A stretch of DNA of 64,000 bases, from the NCBI GenBank assembly GCA_009746045.1, contig RPFO01000253.1, positions 2,961,475 through 3,025,474 on the forward strand. Direction: 5' to 3'. The position numbers and the translations under genes were made by a program. This DNA comes from Mesostigma viride. Lineage: Eukaryota; Streptophyta; Mesostigmatophyceae; Mesostigmatales; Mesostigmataceae. Shown here piece by piece: positions 31,815 to 43,924 of this stretch (within the stretch, counting starts at the first letter, position 1; every line of letters starts with the position of its first letter). The notes under the pieces are model-generated. The model saw nothing but the letters and a program-made list of their open reading frames with translations. It made no database searches and was not told the DNA's origin.

Positions 31815-34800
31815 ATGGGAGATCCTATTATGCCAGGCCTGAAATTCAAAAAGAAGCGGATAGATGATGCTGGCTGGCAGACGGTGCCAACAGTAGAGGA
31901 GAAGGCTGCGGCCAAGAAAATTAAAAAAGCAAGAAGGGCGCAGGCGGAGCAGGAACAGCTAGTGGCTAGGCAGCTAGCGACAGCAATGGCTCAGCAAAGC
32001 GTCAAGGCAGCCGCCCAAGAGCGGCAGCTGGCAGCCCTGCAAAAACAGGTAACCTCCTTGGCCGAACAGGCCGAAAAATCTGTTTTTTCTAGCCCAGCTA
32101 GCTCGCAAAAATCCGTAAGCAGTATGCGGTCCCCCAGCCCTCAGGCAAGCCCCGCTGACCTCCCCGCTAAGGCACCGTCCCAACCTCCTCAGGAGGAGGG
32201 CGGAATAGCCAAAAGCGGTGGAGAACAAGCGGGGGTGCCGATCGTCCCCTCATCCGCTCAGAAAGCGGGGGGGTACGAGAGGAAGCTGAAGAGGGACGCA
32301 TACATGTTCAAAATGCGGACCAAGAAGGTCCCAGGACCCGTCATCGGCAGCATTCAGCTGTCTGATGACGAGGTCACCCTCTCCCCAGGGGTTTCTGATG
32401 GGGAGATTGAGATGAATCCACTCAATCAGGCGGTCGAACAGGCCGCCGCCCAGTTTGTAGAGGCACGCCGTCTTGCACAGCAAGAGCGGGACCGCAAAAA
32501 GACAGCGGCCCGCAACATGACTGCTGAAAAGCAGCTGGCTGCCATGCAAGCTGGAGAGGTGCTCCATGAGCGCCTCTTCAATGAGCTGGTTGTTGCACAG
32601 GGGGACGAGGGGGTCACGCTAACAGCGGACCAACTCAATTCCCTCCTGTTGCAGCTGACCAAGCTGCAGGAGAAGATGCAGGCAACAGAAACGCCTGCAC
32701 TCCCTGCACATACCCTCCCCACCCCTGGCACTGATTTGAGCCAAAGGGTGGTTGGAGGGGCCGTGTCACCAAGGGTGCTGCAGGGCAAGAGCCAGGGCAC
32801 TGTCCCCAGCTCCCCCAGCAAACCCCCAAGTGACCCGGATGCCCAGGAGCTCCACCGCCGCAAGGTGGTGGAGAATAAACTCCTAGAGGCCATGATAGCC
32901 CGTGAGGGCGGCCTGGCAGCCCAAGCAGCAGCGCTGCAGCAGCTTGGCCAGGCCAAGGGTTTTCCTACCAGCAGTGGAGTAAGGCAAGGGGAACAAGACC
33001 CTGCGCCTGCAGCTGGAACACCACCAGCCACTGCACTAGCACAGCAAGCTGGAACACAACCACCTTCTGCGGAGGCCCAGCAGACTGCACCCACACCAGG
33101 GCAGTCAGATAAGAGCAAGGCGGTGGCAAAAGGGACCCCAGTGGACCCAACCCCACCCACCCTTAAGGGGGACGTCCAAGAGCTGCTTGCCATACTCACG
33201 GCACAGCTCAAGACCATGGCCACCAACCCCATGGACGACCTGTCGCGCACCCAGCTGGATGGCCTCCTGGCCAGTATCTCCCAGCTGGAAAGGGGCAGGG
33301 CGAACATGGAGGAGGCTGATCTTCAACAAGCAGTCAAGACTTTCTTGGCTGAAAAGAAGGACCCGGTCAAAGGTACGTTTAACCCAAAACAAAAAGAATC
33401 TAAAATAGAAATCCCTGGCTTACCTGAGGGTTACACCCAGGAACAGGCCAAGGAATTTTTGTTTAGCCTGAACTACTGTTTTGAGTCTCTGAATGTCCAG
33501 AACTGGTTCAGTGCCTTGCGTGCATCCACCACCATCCATAGGTCAGCCCCAGCCATTAAAACCTTGGTCCAGATTTACCAAGAAAAGGCTGGGACACCTA
33601 ACCTAGCAATTGCATTGTGGCCAGCCTTCATGGATGAGCTTAAGCACTTGCTGGTGGATAGGACACAGTTTGAATCCATCCGTGGTTTCAACTGGCTTAA
33701 TGCTTACCAGGTCAACAAGCAAGACTATGCCACTGATTGCAAGAATTATAGGTTGGCTGTAGAAAAGGACCCTGATCTCAGGGGTCTGCCTGCTAGCTAC
33801 CTGCTGTATTCATGGTTGTCAAATGCTAACCTGGACAAAGCTGTGTACGCCACTGTGGTTGCAGGTCTCAAACCTCTGTGGAACGATTTCCGGGCGGGGA
33901 TGAACCATATCCAAGACTGCCTGACTCCCCTGGCTATAGGTGCTCCGTCTGCAACCCCAACCCCCAAGGTCCAACAGACCCAAGGGAAGGGGCAAGGAAA
34001 AAAGCGCCAGCTAGGGGGGCAGCAGGGCGGCCAGTCCAAGAAGGCCAAGGGCAACCAGCCCCAAGGCCAGCCGGGACAGCCTGCTCAGCTCAAGCCAAAC
34101 CAGTGGAGGCGGCCCACCCCCCCCACACCTGCCCCACCCACCCCTGCACCCACTGCTCAGCCCCCCCATGCAGGTCCCAAGAACAAGTGCACCCGGTGTG
34201 GCACCAAGGGACACCAGCGGGCGGACTGCAAGTGGAACCCCGCAGTAGGCGACGTGGACCTCTGCTTCGGTTGCAAGCACCCCCGCCATCTGCCCCCCGG
34301 CACGTGGTGCGACCGGCAGGACAAGGCTCCAAAAGGATGTACGTCCTCACAGCACGCCTATGTGGATTTATATGATCTCATTATCATTGGGGATAAAGAC
34401 AAGGGACTGCTAGATTTTGAGGCAGCTCAGAAAATCTCCTCCACGTATAATGTGATACTGCCCTACCTCAAAGCTCTTACCCCAGCTGCTGTTGACACAG
34501 TAGACTTAAGGGAACTAGCAACCCAGCTCCACATAGCCATGGGTCATGAGGTGGTGGCAGAAAAGATTGCCAGAAGAGCAGGAGGTTCACGACTCAGGAA
34601 TGCTGTCAGGTTGGCTAGAAAACACTGCCAGCAATGTCAGTTCCATGGCCCAAAACCTCCCAAATGGCATGTCGCAACACCACCCACCCAAAGGGGAATA
34701 ATTGTGGGTGATGTCGTGCATATCGATGGTGAACAATATCTGATCCTAAAAGACACATGGTCCAGATTCACTGTCATGGAACCCCTACCTGGCATGGCTA

Positions 34801-35077
34801 AAGAGCAACTGCGTGCAGCACTTGTGATAGCATTGCCCAGATTCTACCCAGTTGACACTATACTGCTTGATCAACAGTTTAGCTGTCTGGCTGAGTGTGA
34901 AGGATGGGATGCTAATATTGAGATTGCTGGATTGCAAGATCATGAAGGGCAGGGTGTCATTGAAAGAACCATCAGGTCAGTCAAAACTTTAGTGGCGAAA
35001 TCCACTGACCTGAAAGCCACATCTGGAAGCTATGCTGACAGAGCACTGTGGTGCAGTGAAATCTGTGCTACACTTAA
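31815..35077 (+). pseudogene. Copia Gag and integrase, interrupted in the integrase
   Basis: ATG at 31815, 32 bases after the LTR. Residues about 30-100 are a lysine/alanine/glutamine-rich coiled coil; a long low-complexity region follows. Residues about 530-690 look like a Gag core (FLFSLNYCFESLN). A CCHC knuckle, CTRCGTKGHQRADC, lies near 792, and a second cysteine cluster (CFGCKHPRHLPPGTWC) near 820. From about 900 comes the integrase: HHCC zinc region (HIAMGH, CQQCQ), then VVHID, LLDQQFS and VIERTIR as candidate catalytic D, D, E. The second acidic motif is unusual (DQQ instead of DNG). No protease lies between Gag and integrase. The frame is cut at 35077 by the TTAA element. Confidence 0.85.
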
Positions 35078-36795
35078 CTCGTCGTCTGTCCCTGGTCCTC
35101 TACGGAGGACTGAGTTGAACTCAGTCCTCTCTAGAGGACCGAGTTTTTGGGTTTCGTAGAAAATTCGCCCCGGTCAGAATGTTTGACAAAAAAATTCTCT
35201 CAAAATTTATTCAAATACTACGTGAAAAGATCTTTCTTGGACATATTTTTGGGATTTTTTTGGATTTGGTATGCGCGGCTAACTGTACGGTCAAAGTACA
35301 GGTGGTAAGGGTACTTTTCCACGTGAAACGCGAGTTCCGGAAATGCACGACCTAGCCATGGCGGCTCGCGCCCATGCATGCAGTTTACGTTTGCGGACGA
35401 GTTAGCCGTCCAAACTCAGTAAATAGATTTAACATGCCCTAAAGATGATATAAATCAATTTTTAGCTCGCGGGGATGCGATTTACCCGGTGTCGGCACTG
35501 TTCTTGCTGGAAAAAACTGCGATAAGGCAGGTCGACGGAATTGATTACTGCGCTTGCTTTCCGGCGCAATTTCAATGGCTGATAGGTTTCTTTCTACATG
35601 TTAACATGAGTTGCATTAGAATATATTGAGTGACAGTATAGATTTGATGATCTCGACCATTCTGTCACGTCATGGTCTATGTGCCGCAAAGTGCCACTTT
35701 TGCGGGCACCGCCTGGGCCAAGGTAACGCCAGCCGTGCCAGGTAAAGCCGGATAATCGTTGCCTCTTCGTTCCTTGATGTTCGTACATGAGTTTAAGCTT
35801 GCGAGGCGTTGTCAGGTTCAAGTCTTGATGCTCTTTCTTGACCGTTGCCTGCCCCTCTCTAAAACCCCCTTTTCAGATGATGTTAGCAGGCATTTGCCTT
35901 AACCCAGTGTAGTTGTGCAGGGTTTTAGGAGCTGTGCAGGTTTAAACACCTTCATAGATGTTAGTTATTCTTTTGCTACGTTCATACTGCATGATTGTGT
36001 GGCCACGGGCTGCGTCAAGGGTGCATTCAAGCTTTTACGGGTGAGTGAAAAGTCTTGGTGACAAACCACTGCCATCATGTGCCAGCAACTATGTTGGCCA
36101 CATCATGGCAAGGCAAAACAGTTATAGCCATATCTATTGTTGTTTGAAACAATGGAAATATGCTTAACCTACCCATTATATTGGTGGTTGACACTTATAA
36201 CATAACCCTTTGTTGGTAGGTATCCAAGCCCATTCCCTACATGCATGCATAGGCTCTCACTACATGATAAGGCATGATATACCTGAAGTATGATGATGCA
36301 AGTGTGTTGTCCTGTAATGCTTGAAGGGAAATGAGTTGATTGGGATGGTTGGTGGCCACGGTGATGTAGTATGACCGCACTTACATGCTAGCAAAGTTAG
36401 CAAAAGCCCCATTCCTCTCCTGAGGACTGAGAGTTTTTTAATTGTTTCAGGCAGTTGCAGTGGCCAAATGGAGCCCAGTTTTTTGCCACGCTTCAAGAAC
36501 TATGTTGTTTACATGCCTATATTTTTTCTTCATGCACCAGGATTTGATTGAATTTTTCCCACTCGTTCTTATCCCGAAAAATGCAAATTCGCGAGGGGCG
36601 CCCAACGTCCGTGTAATTTTCAGGTGTTCGGGTCAAGTTTTCACATATGCAGTATTTTTGCCAACAAAATGATATCTAGTACACCCCAGATCCACATCAA
36701 AACATTTGGGATGGACCCCCCACCTAGTCGCTACACGCGGTTGAAAATTGTCAACTCAGTCCTCCTGTGAGGACTGAGTTGGGACAGACGACGAG
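35078..36795. mobile_element. TTAA-flanked, piggyBac-like non-autonomous element (1718 bp)
   Basis: Flanked by TTAA at 35074-35077 and 36796-36799. Terminal inverted repeats are CTCGTCGTCTGTCCC and its complement (15 bp, perfect). Just inside each end is a perfect or near-perfect palindrome built on GAGGACTGAGTT. Removing the element and one TTAA restores the copia integrase frame. TTAA target duplication is the signature of piggyBac transposases, although the termini lack the usual CCC start. No transposase ORF is present, so movement would be in trans. Confidence 0.8.
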
Positions 36796-38989
36796 TTAAC
36801 CTTAGACCTGTGTTGCATGCACCATGGGGGGAAATCCTTCCCATTGGCTTACAGGCAGGTGTGTACCCTCCAGAGGTATTAGCTCTGTATAACACAGTAA
36901 GAGCTAAAGTGGCTGATAAGCTAGCTGAAAAGGACATAACACACCCCAGAACAGTATTCCAACTGGGTGAACAAGTCCTATATTTCAAAGAAACCAAACA
37001 TGGCAAGACAGGCATGTGGTATGGTCCGTGCACTGTTCTAAGAATGACCAAAAAAGGAAAAAATATGGATATTCGAAGTTTGGAAACAGGGAGAAAACAC
37101 AGGGTGAGCAGTCATAGAGTTAAGAAGTATTTCCCTCCTTTGGCAGACGTGCCAGGGGAAGAGTCCTTGAACATGGATTCCCTCCTTAACTCTGGTGAGC
37201 AAGCAGAACCACCCAGCATTCCAACACCAGGAGCTGATGATGGCACTACCACACCCTCTGTCATTCCTCCACCCCTCAGTGAGGTACGTGTCACCCCACA
37301 ACCTGGTGTAAGTCCCTCTGGGCAGAGTTCAACCAGGCATGAGGTACCAGAGCAAAACAAAGGCAATCCAGCTGAGTTCAAATCCAAGCTAGAAAAAGCC
37401 CTGGCAGCTCTGCATAAGGCTCACAAGAGCAAGGCTAAACAAGCCTCAGGTTTGGCCAAGGTCTCTGCTGTGTGCTCCGATTATAGCCAGGAATCCTGCA
37501 TCCTAGCTGTGGACACTCAGGCACAGGTCAGTGTGATCAGTGCACAAGCCATTCCTGGTCTGCAACTTGCACCCTCACCATGGACACAGGTGCAAGATTT
37601 TTCAGGCAAAACAACCTTAGGTGTGTTGGGTCAAGTAATGATCCCCATACTTGGCATCCAGACACCTTTCCAGGTAGTGGAAGGGTACATGGGCAATGCT
37701 TTGTTGGGAGAACCCTTTATCTCTTACCCAGGTGTCACCATCACTGCTAGCCAGCTGCGTGTGACTGGGGTAGGAGCCATTCCCTTGGATCACTACAAGA
37801 TTCCATTGTCCCAACTGGTTCATGGATTAGATGCCTATATCAAGGCCATTAACATCAAATATGGGCCAGGTGAAATCCCTGACCTAGAGAAAAAGGTGCA
37901 CAATCAAAGGCCACACCCGCAGTCCTTTGGGGTTGGAAAGTGGGACTTAGCCATGCACTCTCCTCACAACTATGATGCTCTAATCCAACAATGCAAAACA
38001 CAAAAAGGGTTTCAAAAATGGATCCAAGCCATTAGGCACCAAGCCCGCGAAGAGTGGGTGCTGCCAAACCCTAAGCATCCTGACTATAAGCCACCTGTCA
38101 CTCCTGTCTGGGAAATTCCAGAAGGTGCCAAAAAGTTGAGACTCAAGTTTGTGCTAAAACACAAGGCACAGCCAGTAGGCTCACCTATATATCATGCTAG
38201 GCCATGTGTGACAGAATTAAAAGGCATGTCAAAACTGTCCAAGGGTGAACTCTACACTCCTGGGCTGCAGCAAACATCCCTCAGGATACTGCTCTCTGTC
38301 TTCCTCCACCATCTCAATGCTGGCCAAGATTATGCCTGCAAAGCTACTGATATCAAAAGGGCTTTCCTTAGAGGGGACCCTGATAAAGCGCAAGATGTGT
38401 GGAAGGGTCAGGTCTATGTGGTTCCCACCCCTGCTGCATGGGCACATGATATTGATGAGCCATATCTACTCCTAAATCTAGGGGTGGAAGGTTTGCAAAG
38501 TGCTCCCACTATCTTCAGAAAATCAGCAGAAGAGGTGTTCAAGAAACTTAATGCCACTTATGATGATCTGGACCCTTGTCTCTTTGCTGTGCCCACACCC
38601 TCTGGCTTGCTCCTGTTTGTGTGGCATGGTGATGACCAACTGATTTGTGGACCAAGAGCTGAAGTTGACAAGTTCATTCAGCAGGTTCAGCAGTCATATG
38701 AGATTGGAAAGCAGACAGAGCTGGGGCCAGAACCCCTACAGTTCTGTGGCATAATGCTAGCACTGGAAGAGCAACAGGAACAGTGGGTGTGTACTCTATC
38801 CCCGCCTGCCCAGTACTTAGAAGAATGCCTAGAGCTGCTTGATATTCCGTGCATTCCTGCTCACATGTGTGCTACTGTCAAAGGAAAATTAGGGTGGCTG
38901 AGTGCTATCTGTGCACCTCATCTGGCAGTGGTCAGCAGGATTGATGACACAGTATTACAAACCATGAAACCTAATGTTAAGCCTCCCAC
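36796..38989 (+). pseudogene. Copia integrase C-terminus, retropepsin-like domain and reverse transcriptase
   Basis: Same frame as the upstream part, beginning at the restored integrase junction. A basic integrase C-terminal domain is followed by proline-rich linker. A retropepsin-like segment comes next: LAVDTQAQVSVIS at about 37503-37541 and NALLGEPFI near 37696. The aspartyl motif is DTQA where DTGA is usual. Then comes copia RT: ATDIKRAFL near 38345 and WHGDDQL at 38622 in place of the common YVDD. Protease between integrase and RT departs from the standard copia order, in which protease precedes integrase. The frame runs into the next inserted element at 38990. Confidence 0.75.
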
Positions 38990-40729
38990 GGTCCTAAATT
39001 TAGGACTTTGTCCTAAATCGTCCTAGTGGTCACTATAACCGAGGTACCGGGGGGGGGGTCACTATATGGACCGTACCCCATGTCCACCGTACCCGGCATG
39101 ATGTACCCGACCCGTGGTACCGGCACATGGTACCCGGATTCCGTACCCGGGTACCGGGTATAATGGCGGGAAAGTAGGTACCTCGACCAAAAATATAACC
39201 GATTTTGGAGCGAAAAAGTGGGTGCGGGAATGAAGTGAGGTGGATATGGCGACCTGACAATCGTGGCCGGCGTTTTCACGTGCGTTTATCATTTCGGGCG
39301 CCCAGTAGCAAAAACGAAAGGTTGTTAGTTATGCTTAAAGGCTGTGAATATTTTCTGCGCAAGTTTTTATGTGTAGCGCTGTAGCACAGCGGCACAACAC
39401 AAATGGGTCGCAGATCGCCTGCTCGCGGAGGGTCGATTTTGGCACAAACATGTTAGTGTATTAGCAATGGTGGTGCGAATCAAGCCAGGAAATTTTTGTG
39501 GACGATTTTTATTATAGTCTGGAGTTTAGAAACGGAGTATTTGACATGGGAGCGCCTGGGCCGTGATATTCTTGCCCGATTTCCATTGTCGACCATGTTT
39601 TAGGGACGTTCAGGCTGGGCAGCGAGCGCACCTTATAGGTCTTCACTTTCGGTATTTCTTGGACCTAGAACGCAGCACAAGCGTGGTTTATATCATTGTC
39701 GAACCGGTTGGCCAGCTTTGGTGCGCTCAGCTCTCGGAAAGCTGACCTCGCTGCGGATTTCAGCGACTTTTTTGCAACCATCTGGAATGAGGCGACGTAA
39801 GTAGCAGGTACGTGCCGGGTTGTCCTAGATCATGAGTGCAACTGGCAACGCTGTCGTGGTGTTTTGAGTCAGCCAGCTATGCCTAAAAAGAGGGGACGCT
39901 CTCTGTGCACATAACTGTCACACATAGTTGGTTTACGTCATACAATTTTTTACGTCTCTATCTTCGTCGTCCGCTGCAGCTAAAACACACATGCGTAAGA
40001 GCAGTTTTACTCATGTGTTAGTTATAAACCATGGTCCTATGGCCTGCAGTCGTTCAGGGTGTTCTCAGACAGTATATACAGTATGGTTTACGTGTTACAT
40101 GCACCCTGAATTCGCTCACAAAGCGTTGCATGTTAGCACACCGTTGTTTTGTAACTTGATTTGGCTGCATTCATGTGTTAGTTGCAATGCAAATGCATTG
40201 TTTTTTCATCGCTGGGTGGTGGCCAGCATGTCCGTGATGTCAAAGAAGGTTTGGCATATGCTTAGAGAAAGTTTACCGCAAGGGGTGGGCCATGTTCAAG
40301 CCGGGCAACCTCAGCAACCATGCAACCGTATATTGCATTACCTGCACCATCTGTGACACCGTTAAGCACGCGTATATATAGAGGCAGCCACAGCAGGGTA
40401 TGGCCTTGTTATACGCTGCCCCGCCATCCCAAGGCCTCGTAGGGTCCCCTAGCGCTTGTAAGATGCTCAAGGGACCGTGTGGATAGCATGGTCATGCGTT
40501 GACACTAATTGGTCCTAATGGTCCTAAAACCCACATTTTGGCCAAATTCGCGCTTTGAGGTCTGGCAGGTGGCAGGGCCCATTCATGCACTAAATGTAAT
40601 TATTTGACCCCAGGTTTTTTATAGAAACTAAAAAAGTGTGTTATCTGTCATGGGCACGAATGCCAGGGTCAAATTTTAATGTTTGCATATATATATTGTA
40701 ATTCCACTTGGTCCTAAATTTAGGACTTT
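38990..40729. mobile_element. Palindrome-ended insertion in copia (about 1.7 kb), class uncertain
   Basis: The copia coding sequence is interrupted by non-coding sequence bounded by a 20-bp direct repeat, GGTCCTAAATTTAGGACTTT (38990-39009 and 40710-40729). Its core is a perfect 16-bp palindrome. Extra GTCCTAAAT and GGTCCTAA motifs lie just inside. The left part holds clustered GTACCCGG/GGTACCGG motifs (39040-39165). No transposase is seen. The exact target duplication is unresolved: excising between the direct repeats leaves the copia frame off by one base. Confidence 0.6.
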
Positions 40730-41336
40730 TACTGGGAAGATGGACACTAAGGATCTCCAGAAGCTACTAAAGGCTGGACCTTCCCTTGTCATTCATCCAC
40801 TCAACCTCATGGAAGATATTCACATCAACTGTCTGATGGACAGCTCCATGGAGAGTAGGGTCATAACAAAAATGGATGCCAGGGAGGCTGGGGTGTTCTT
40901 CCTTACCAACAAGGGAGACTATATGTCCATGGTGTCGTGGTACAGCAGATTGCATCGCAGAAAAGCTGTTGGCAGTAACTCTGCTGAGTGCCGTGCTGTG
41001 GTGTCTGCTGTGCAGCATGCTCGATCCCTTCAGCACATACTAACCTGGTTGCAAACTCAGGCTGGCAGCAAGGCTGATGTGCATGCTCACTTACACACTG
41101 ACAGTCAGTCAGTCATTAGTTTCCTTAACAAGAAATCTGTGACTGCTGCTGTGCATACTGATCTGGACTGGGTGATTTTGAAACAGGAAACAAGCTATTT
41201 TTCCAGCTGGCAGCATCTGCCAGACGAGGAGAACCTGGCTGACGCATTGACCAAGATTCCGTCATTAGCAGCAACCCAGTACCAGCTTCTGTGTGATGCA
41301 ATGAATCCCTATCTGTCTAGTCAGACAAATGGATGA
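40730..41336 (+). pseudogene. Copia RNase H, C-terminal end of the polyprotein
   Basis: Continues the copia polyprotein after the insertion. It shows the connection segment (KDLQKLLKAGPSLVIHPL), INCLMDSSMES as the first catalytic region, NSAECRAV with the catalytic Glu, HLHTDSQSVISFL with a catalytic Asp, and the copia-type ending DEENLADALTK. It stops at TGA 41334-41336. RNase H removes the RNA template during cDNA synthesis. Confidence 0.82.
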
Positions 41337-41665
41337 TGAAATAGGGCACTCCAGACTAATGGTGCAGACTATGGTCTTTCCCAGCTGGTGGCAACTTGGC
41401 AACAAACATAATAATTTCTTGATGTGCCCCCTGGTTTTTCCATAGCCACTCATCACTCCACTGACTTGTACAAACAGGGGATCCTAGGTTCAGAAACCTC
41501 AAAGACACTGTCAGATTTAAAGGCAATGGGGTCTGTGGGCGCTTTAATTCACAACGTCCATTGTGGTCTGATATGAGTTTTCCTGTACCAATGTCTTATT
41601 CATGATATTGCCAAGTACCTGAAAAAAACAAAAAGGAATAAAAACTGGAGGTGCAGCACTGATGC

Positions 41666-41668
<3 letters not shown>

Positions 41669-41699
<31 letters not shown>

Positions 41700-41709
41700 A
41701 TAAAACTGG
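41669..41709 (+). other. 29-A tract and purine-rich primer region before the copia 3' LTR
   Basis: A run of 29 A's, then GAATAAAACTGG and the LTR. A near-copy, AAGGAATAAAAACTGGAGG, occurs about 65 bp upstream. The position suits a polypurine tract; the long A run is unusual there. Confidence 0.6.
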
Positions 41710-42152
41710 AGTTAGCCTCTAGTCGTGGACATAGGCTAAGTACCAGATAGCAATGTGCTATCTGGGGTTTCGCACGTGTAGGCTCGGTCAGAAGTCCCGG
41801 CTATATGTGATTCGGCAGGCTAGACTATTCGATAGCCGAGTCCTGGTGACGGACGCCAGTACCCAAGTAGGATTGGCGGTACGGCGTCGCCAGTACCCAC
41901 TCGGGACTGACATTGAGGTGTCGGATGTTGGACTAAGGTCCTGAGAGTCTAGCAGTGGCGTCGCGCCACTCAGGCTGCACCACAGAGCCCAACGGCCACT
42001 GTCGGCTGCTCCAGACGTGGCAGCCAGGCAGAGCGTTGCTTGTCGACAATGCTAAATGCCCTTGTGCACGTTGGGTGCGGGGCTTGTGATTTATTGTAAT
42101 AAACACATGCGTTAGGCCATTGAGCATTGAGAGGTCCATTCGTTTATTAACT
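41710..42152 (+). repeat. Copia 3' LTR (443 bp)
   Basis: Begins AGTTAGCC, ends TTAACT, and is followed by the CCGGC target duplication. It appears identical to the two pieces of the 5' LTR. Confidence 0.93.
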
Positions 42153-42157
42153 CCGGC

Positions 42158-43421
42158 CACTATAGATTCTCTGCTGCCCATGAGCGGCGAATCCCAGGGA
42201 GTCCCCGGACTTATAGTAAGTCCCGAGGATACGAAAGATTCTGCGGTTGACAAGAACCTGGTGGAATCTTTCCGTATCCCGCTCCCGCTCCCGCGCCCAC
42301 ACAGCTGACTGACTGTAGCCGGTGCCCTAAATCCCCGGGTACATTTAAGTGTATGTAGCCAACTGTTGTAACGGAAGATTCCGCCGTTAACCAGAGGGAA
42401 TCGTTCCCGCTCCCGTGTGGGAACACCACTACAACAACAATAGATTCCGTCATGGATCCTGGCGGACGGAAGATTCCATCAGCGCTCCCAAAAAACTGCG
42501 ACGCCCAAAAACTGACAGCCGGAGCAGGGCCGGAGGAGGAAAAAAAAGAAAAAGCAGCGCAAAAAAAAAGCGCCCGCTAAACCCGTCGACGTTCCCCCCC
42601 CCCCCCTCGCTACGCTTGCCCGCCCGCCTCCCCAACTTCTCCGCGCCACTTGAAGCACCTCCGCTACCCATGGCCTCGTACTGGGTTTCTGGAGTCGACA
42701 TCGGACGGTGGAAAGTGTCATCCACGGCTGATAAATGGCGCGCGCCGAGTACAAACATTTCAAGGAAAGGCCAAACGTTTCAAGGAAACTTTTAGAACTT
42801 TAAAATTGGCATCTTACGGTTCAACATGGCGGGCCGAGATCTGGACGGTTGAAAATGCGCGTGCGACAAGCAATTTGTTCCCCCCGTGACAATAAACGAA
42901 ATGGCGCACTGCTTACCACCAAAAGTGGACAAGCTAGGCGGGAGGTCACAGTGGCTGTGGCCTCAGAGATCGACCTAGCTGGGCGGTGCCCAATGTGCTC
43001 TTTCGTGGCGGTAATCAAACTGGGGCTGCATGGACACATGGAGTTAAGTAATGCGATACGCATTACTTTTGCATTCTTGCAACTCAGCAATTAATTGTAT
43101 GCAAAAGTATTAATGCGTACTTTTTGATCTATGGAGCTTGTACGTGTACGTACGACTTTGGCTTGAAGGTTGTTGACCTAACTAATAGGCGGTGATGACC
43201 AGTTAACCAGTGTTGAGCGGGCCGTCCTATATAGGAGCATTCATGCAGGGGCGGCTGCGAGCTGCTCAGTGAATCGGCGCGCCAGCCGGCTGTTTCAATC
43301 TCCACGTACTGCGCATGCAGCTCGGATGGTGTCTGCCTGTCCGGGCTGCCTAGGGGATGCGCTCGATCTGCGAGAATGCTGCAGGTGCCCGTCGGAGCTG
43401 GTGTGCATGCACTGACGGTGG
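42158..43421. other. Spacer downstream of the copia element
   Basis: No supported gene. It contains repeated GGAAGATTCCGCCGTTAACC-like and TCCCGCTCCCG motifs around 42230-42470, suggesting remnants of another repeat. A C-rich tract lies at 42594-42606. Confidence 0.4.
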
Positions 43422-43716
43422 TAGTTAGCTCTAATAAATAGCGCCGGAGCCTTTTTCATCCTGCAGCAACAGGTCCGGAGCTACATAGCCGGCGATAGCC
43501 ACTCGCCGGTACACTCAAGTTAATTCCTCCTTCGGAAATATTAACTTGTCAGAGTACACTCAAGTAAATTCCTCCTTCGGAATTAACATGTCATGCAGAG
43601 TGTACCAGCGAGTGGGTTATCACGCGGCGCCGGCTATCTAACTCCGGACCTATATAGCTGTTGCCGCAGGCCGGTGGCAAAACGGCTCCGGCTAGTATTT
43701 AATTTAGAGCTAACTA
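43422..43716. repeat. Long imperfect hairpin (fold-back element)
   Basis: The left arm TAGTTAGCTCTAATAAATAG...GGTCCGGAGC...ATAGCCGGCG...CGGTACACTC is mirrored by an inverted right arm ending in GAGCTAACTA at 43716. Between the arms lie two direct copies of ACTCAAGT(T/A)AATTCCTCCTTCGGAA, each itself hairpin-forming. Arms are about 110-130 bases with mismatches. Confidence 0.7.
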
Positions 43717-43924
43717 ATCGACCTGCGCATCCTGGCCCGAATCCGCAGCTAGTGCATGAGACACGCGGGCGCCCAAGTGCGTGCTCAGTGGCCACATGCG
43801 GGCCGGGCAGTCGCCAGGTGAGGACAAAACGTCCGCGGGCTGCATGGCGGGGCTTGGTGCCAGTTATAGTATATAGATCTATCTGATGTGTCTACCTGAT
43901 CTGTGCGGGCCAGGTGCCCCGCTA

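Larger units (their letters stand above)
27357..42152 (+). mobile_element. Ty1/copia retrotransposon split by three nested insertions
   Basis: Integrase precedes reverse transcriptase, which is diagnostic of copia. The LTRs begin AGTTAGCC and end TTAACT, and the element is flanked by CCGGC at 27352-27356 and 42153-42157. Three elements interrupt it: a CACTA transposon in the 5' LTR (27721-31700), a TTAA-flanked element (35078-36795) and a palindrome-ended element (about 38990-40729). Without them the element is about 7.4 kb. The LTR termini are AGTTA/TAACT rather than the common TG/CA. Confidence 0.9.
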
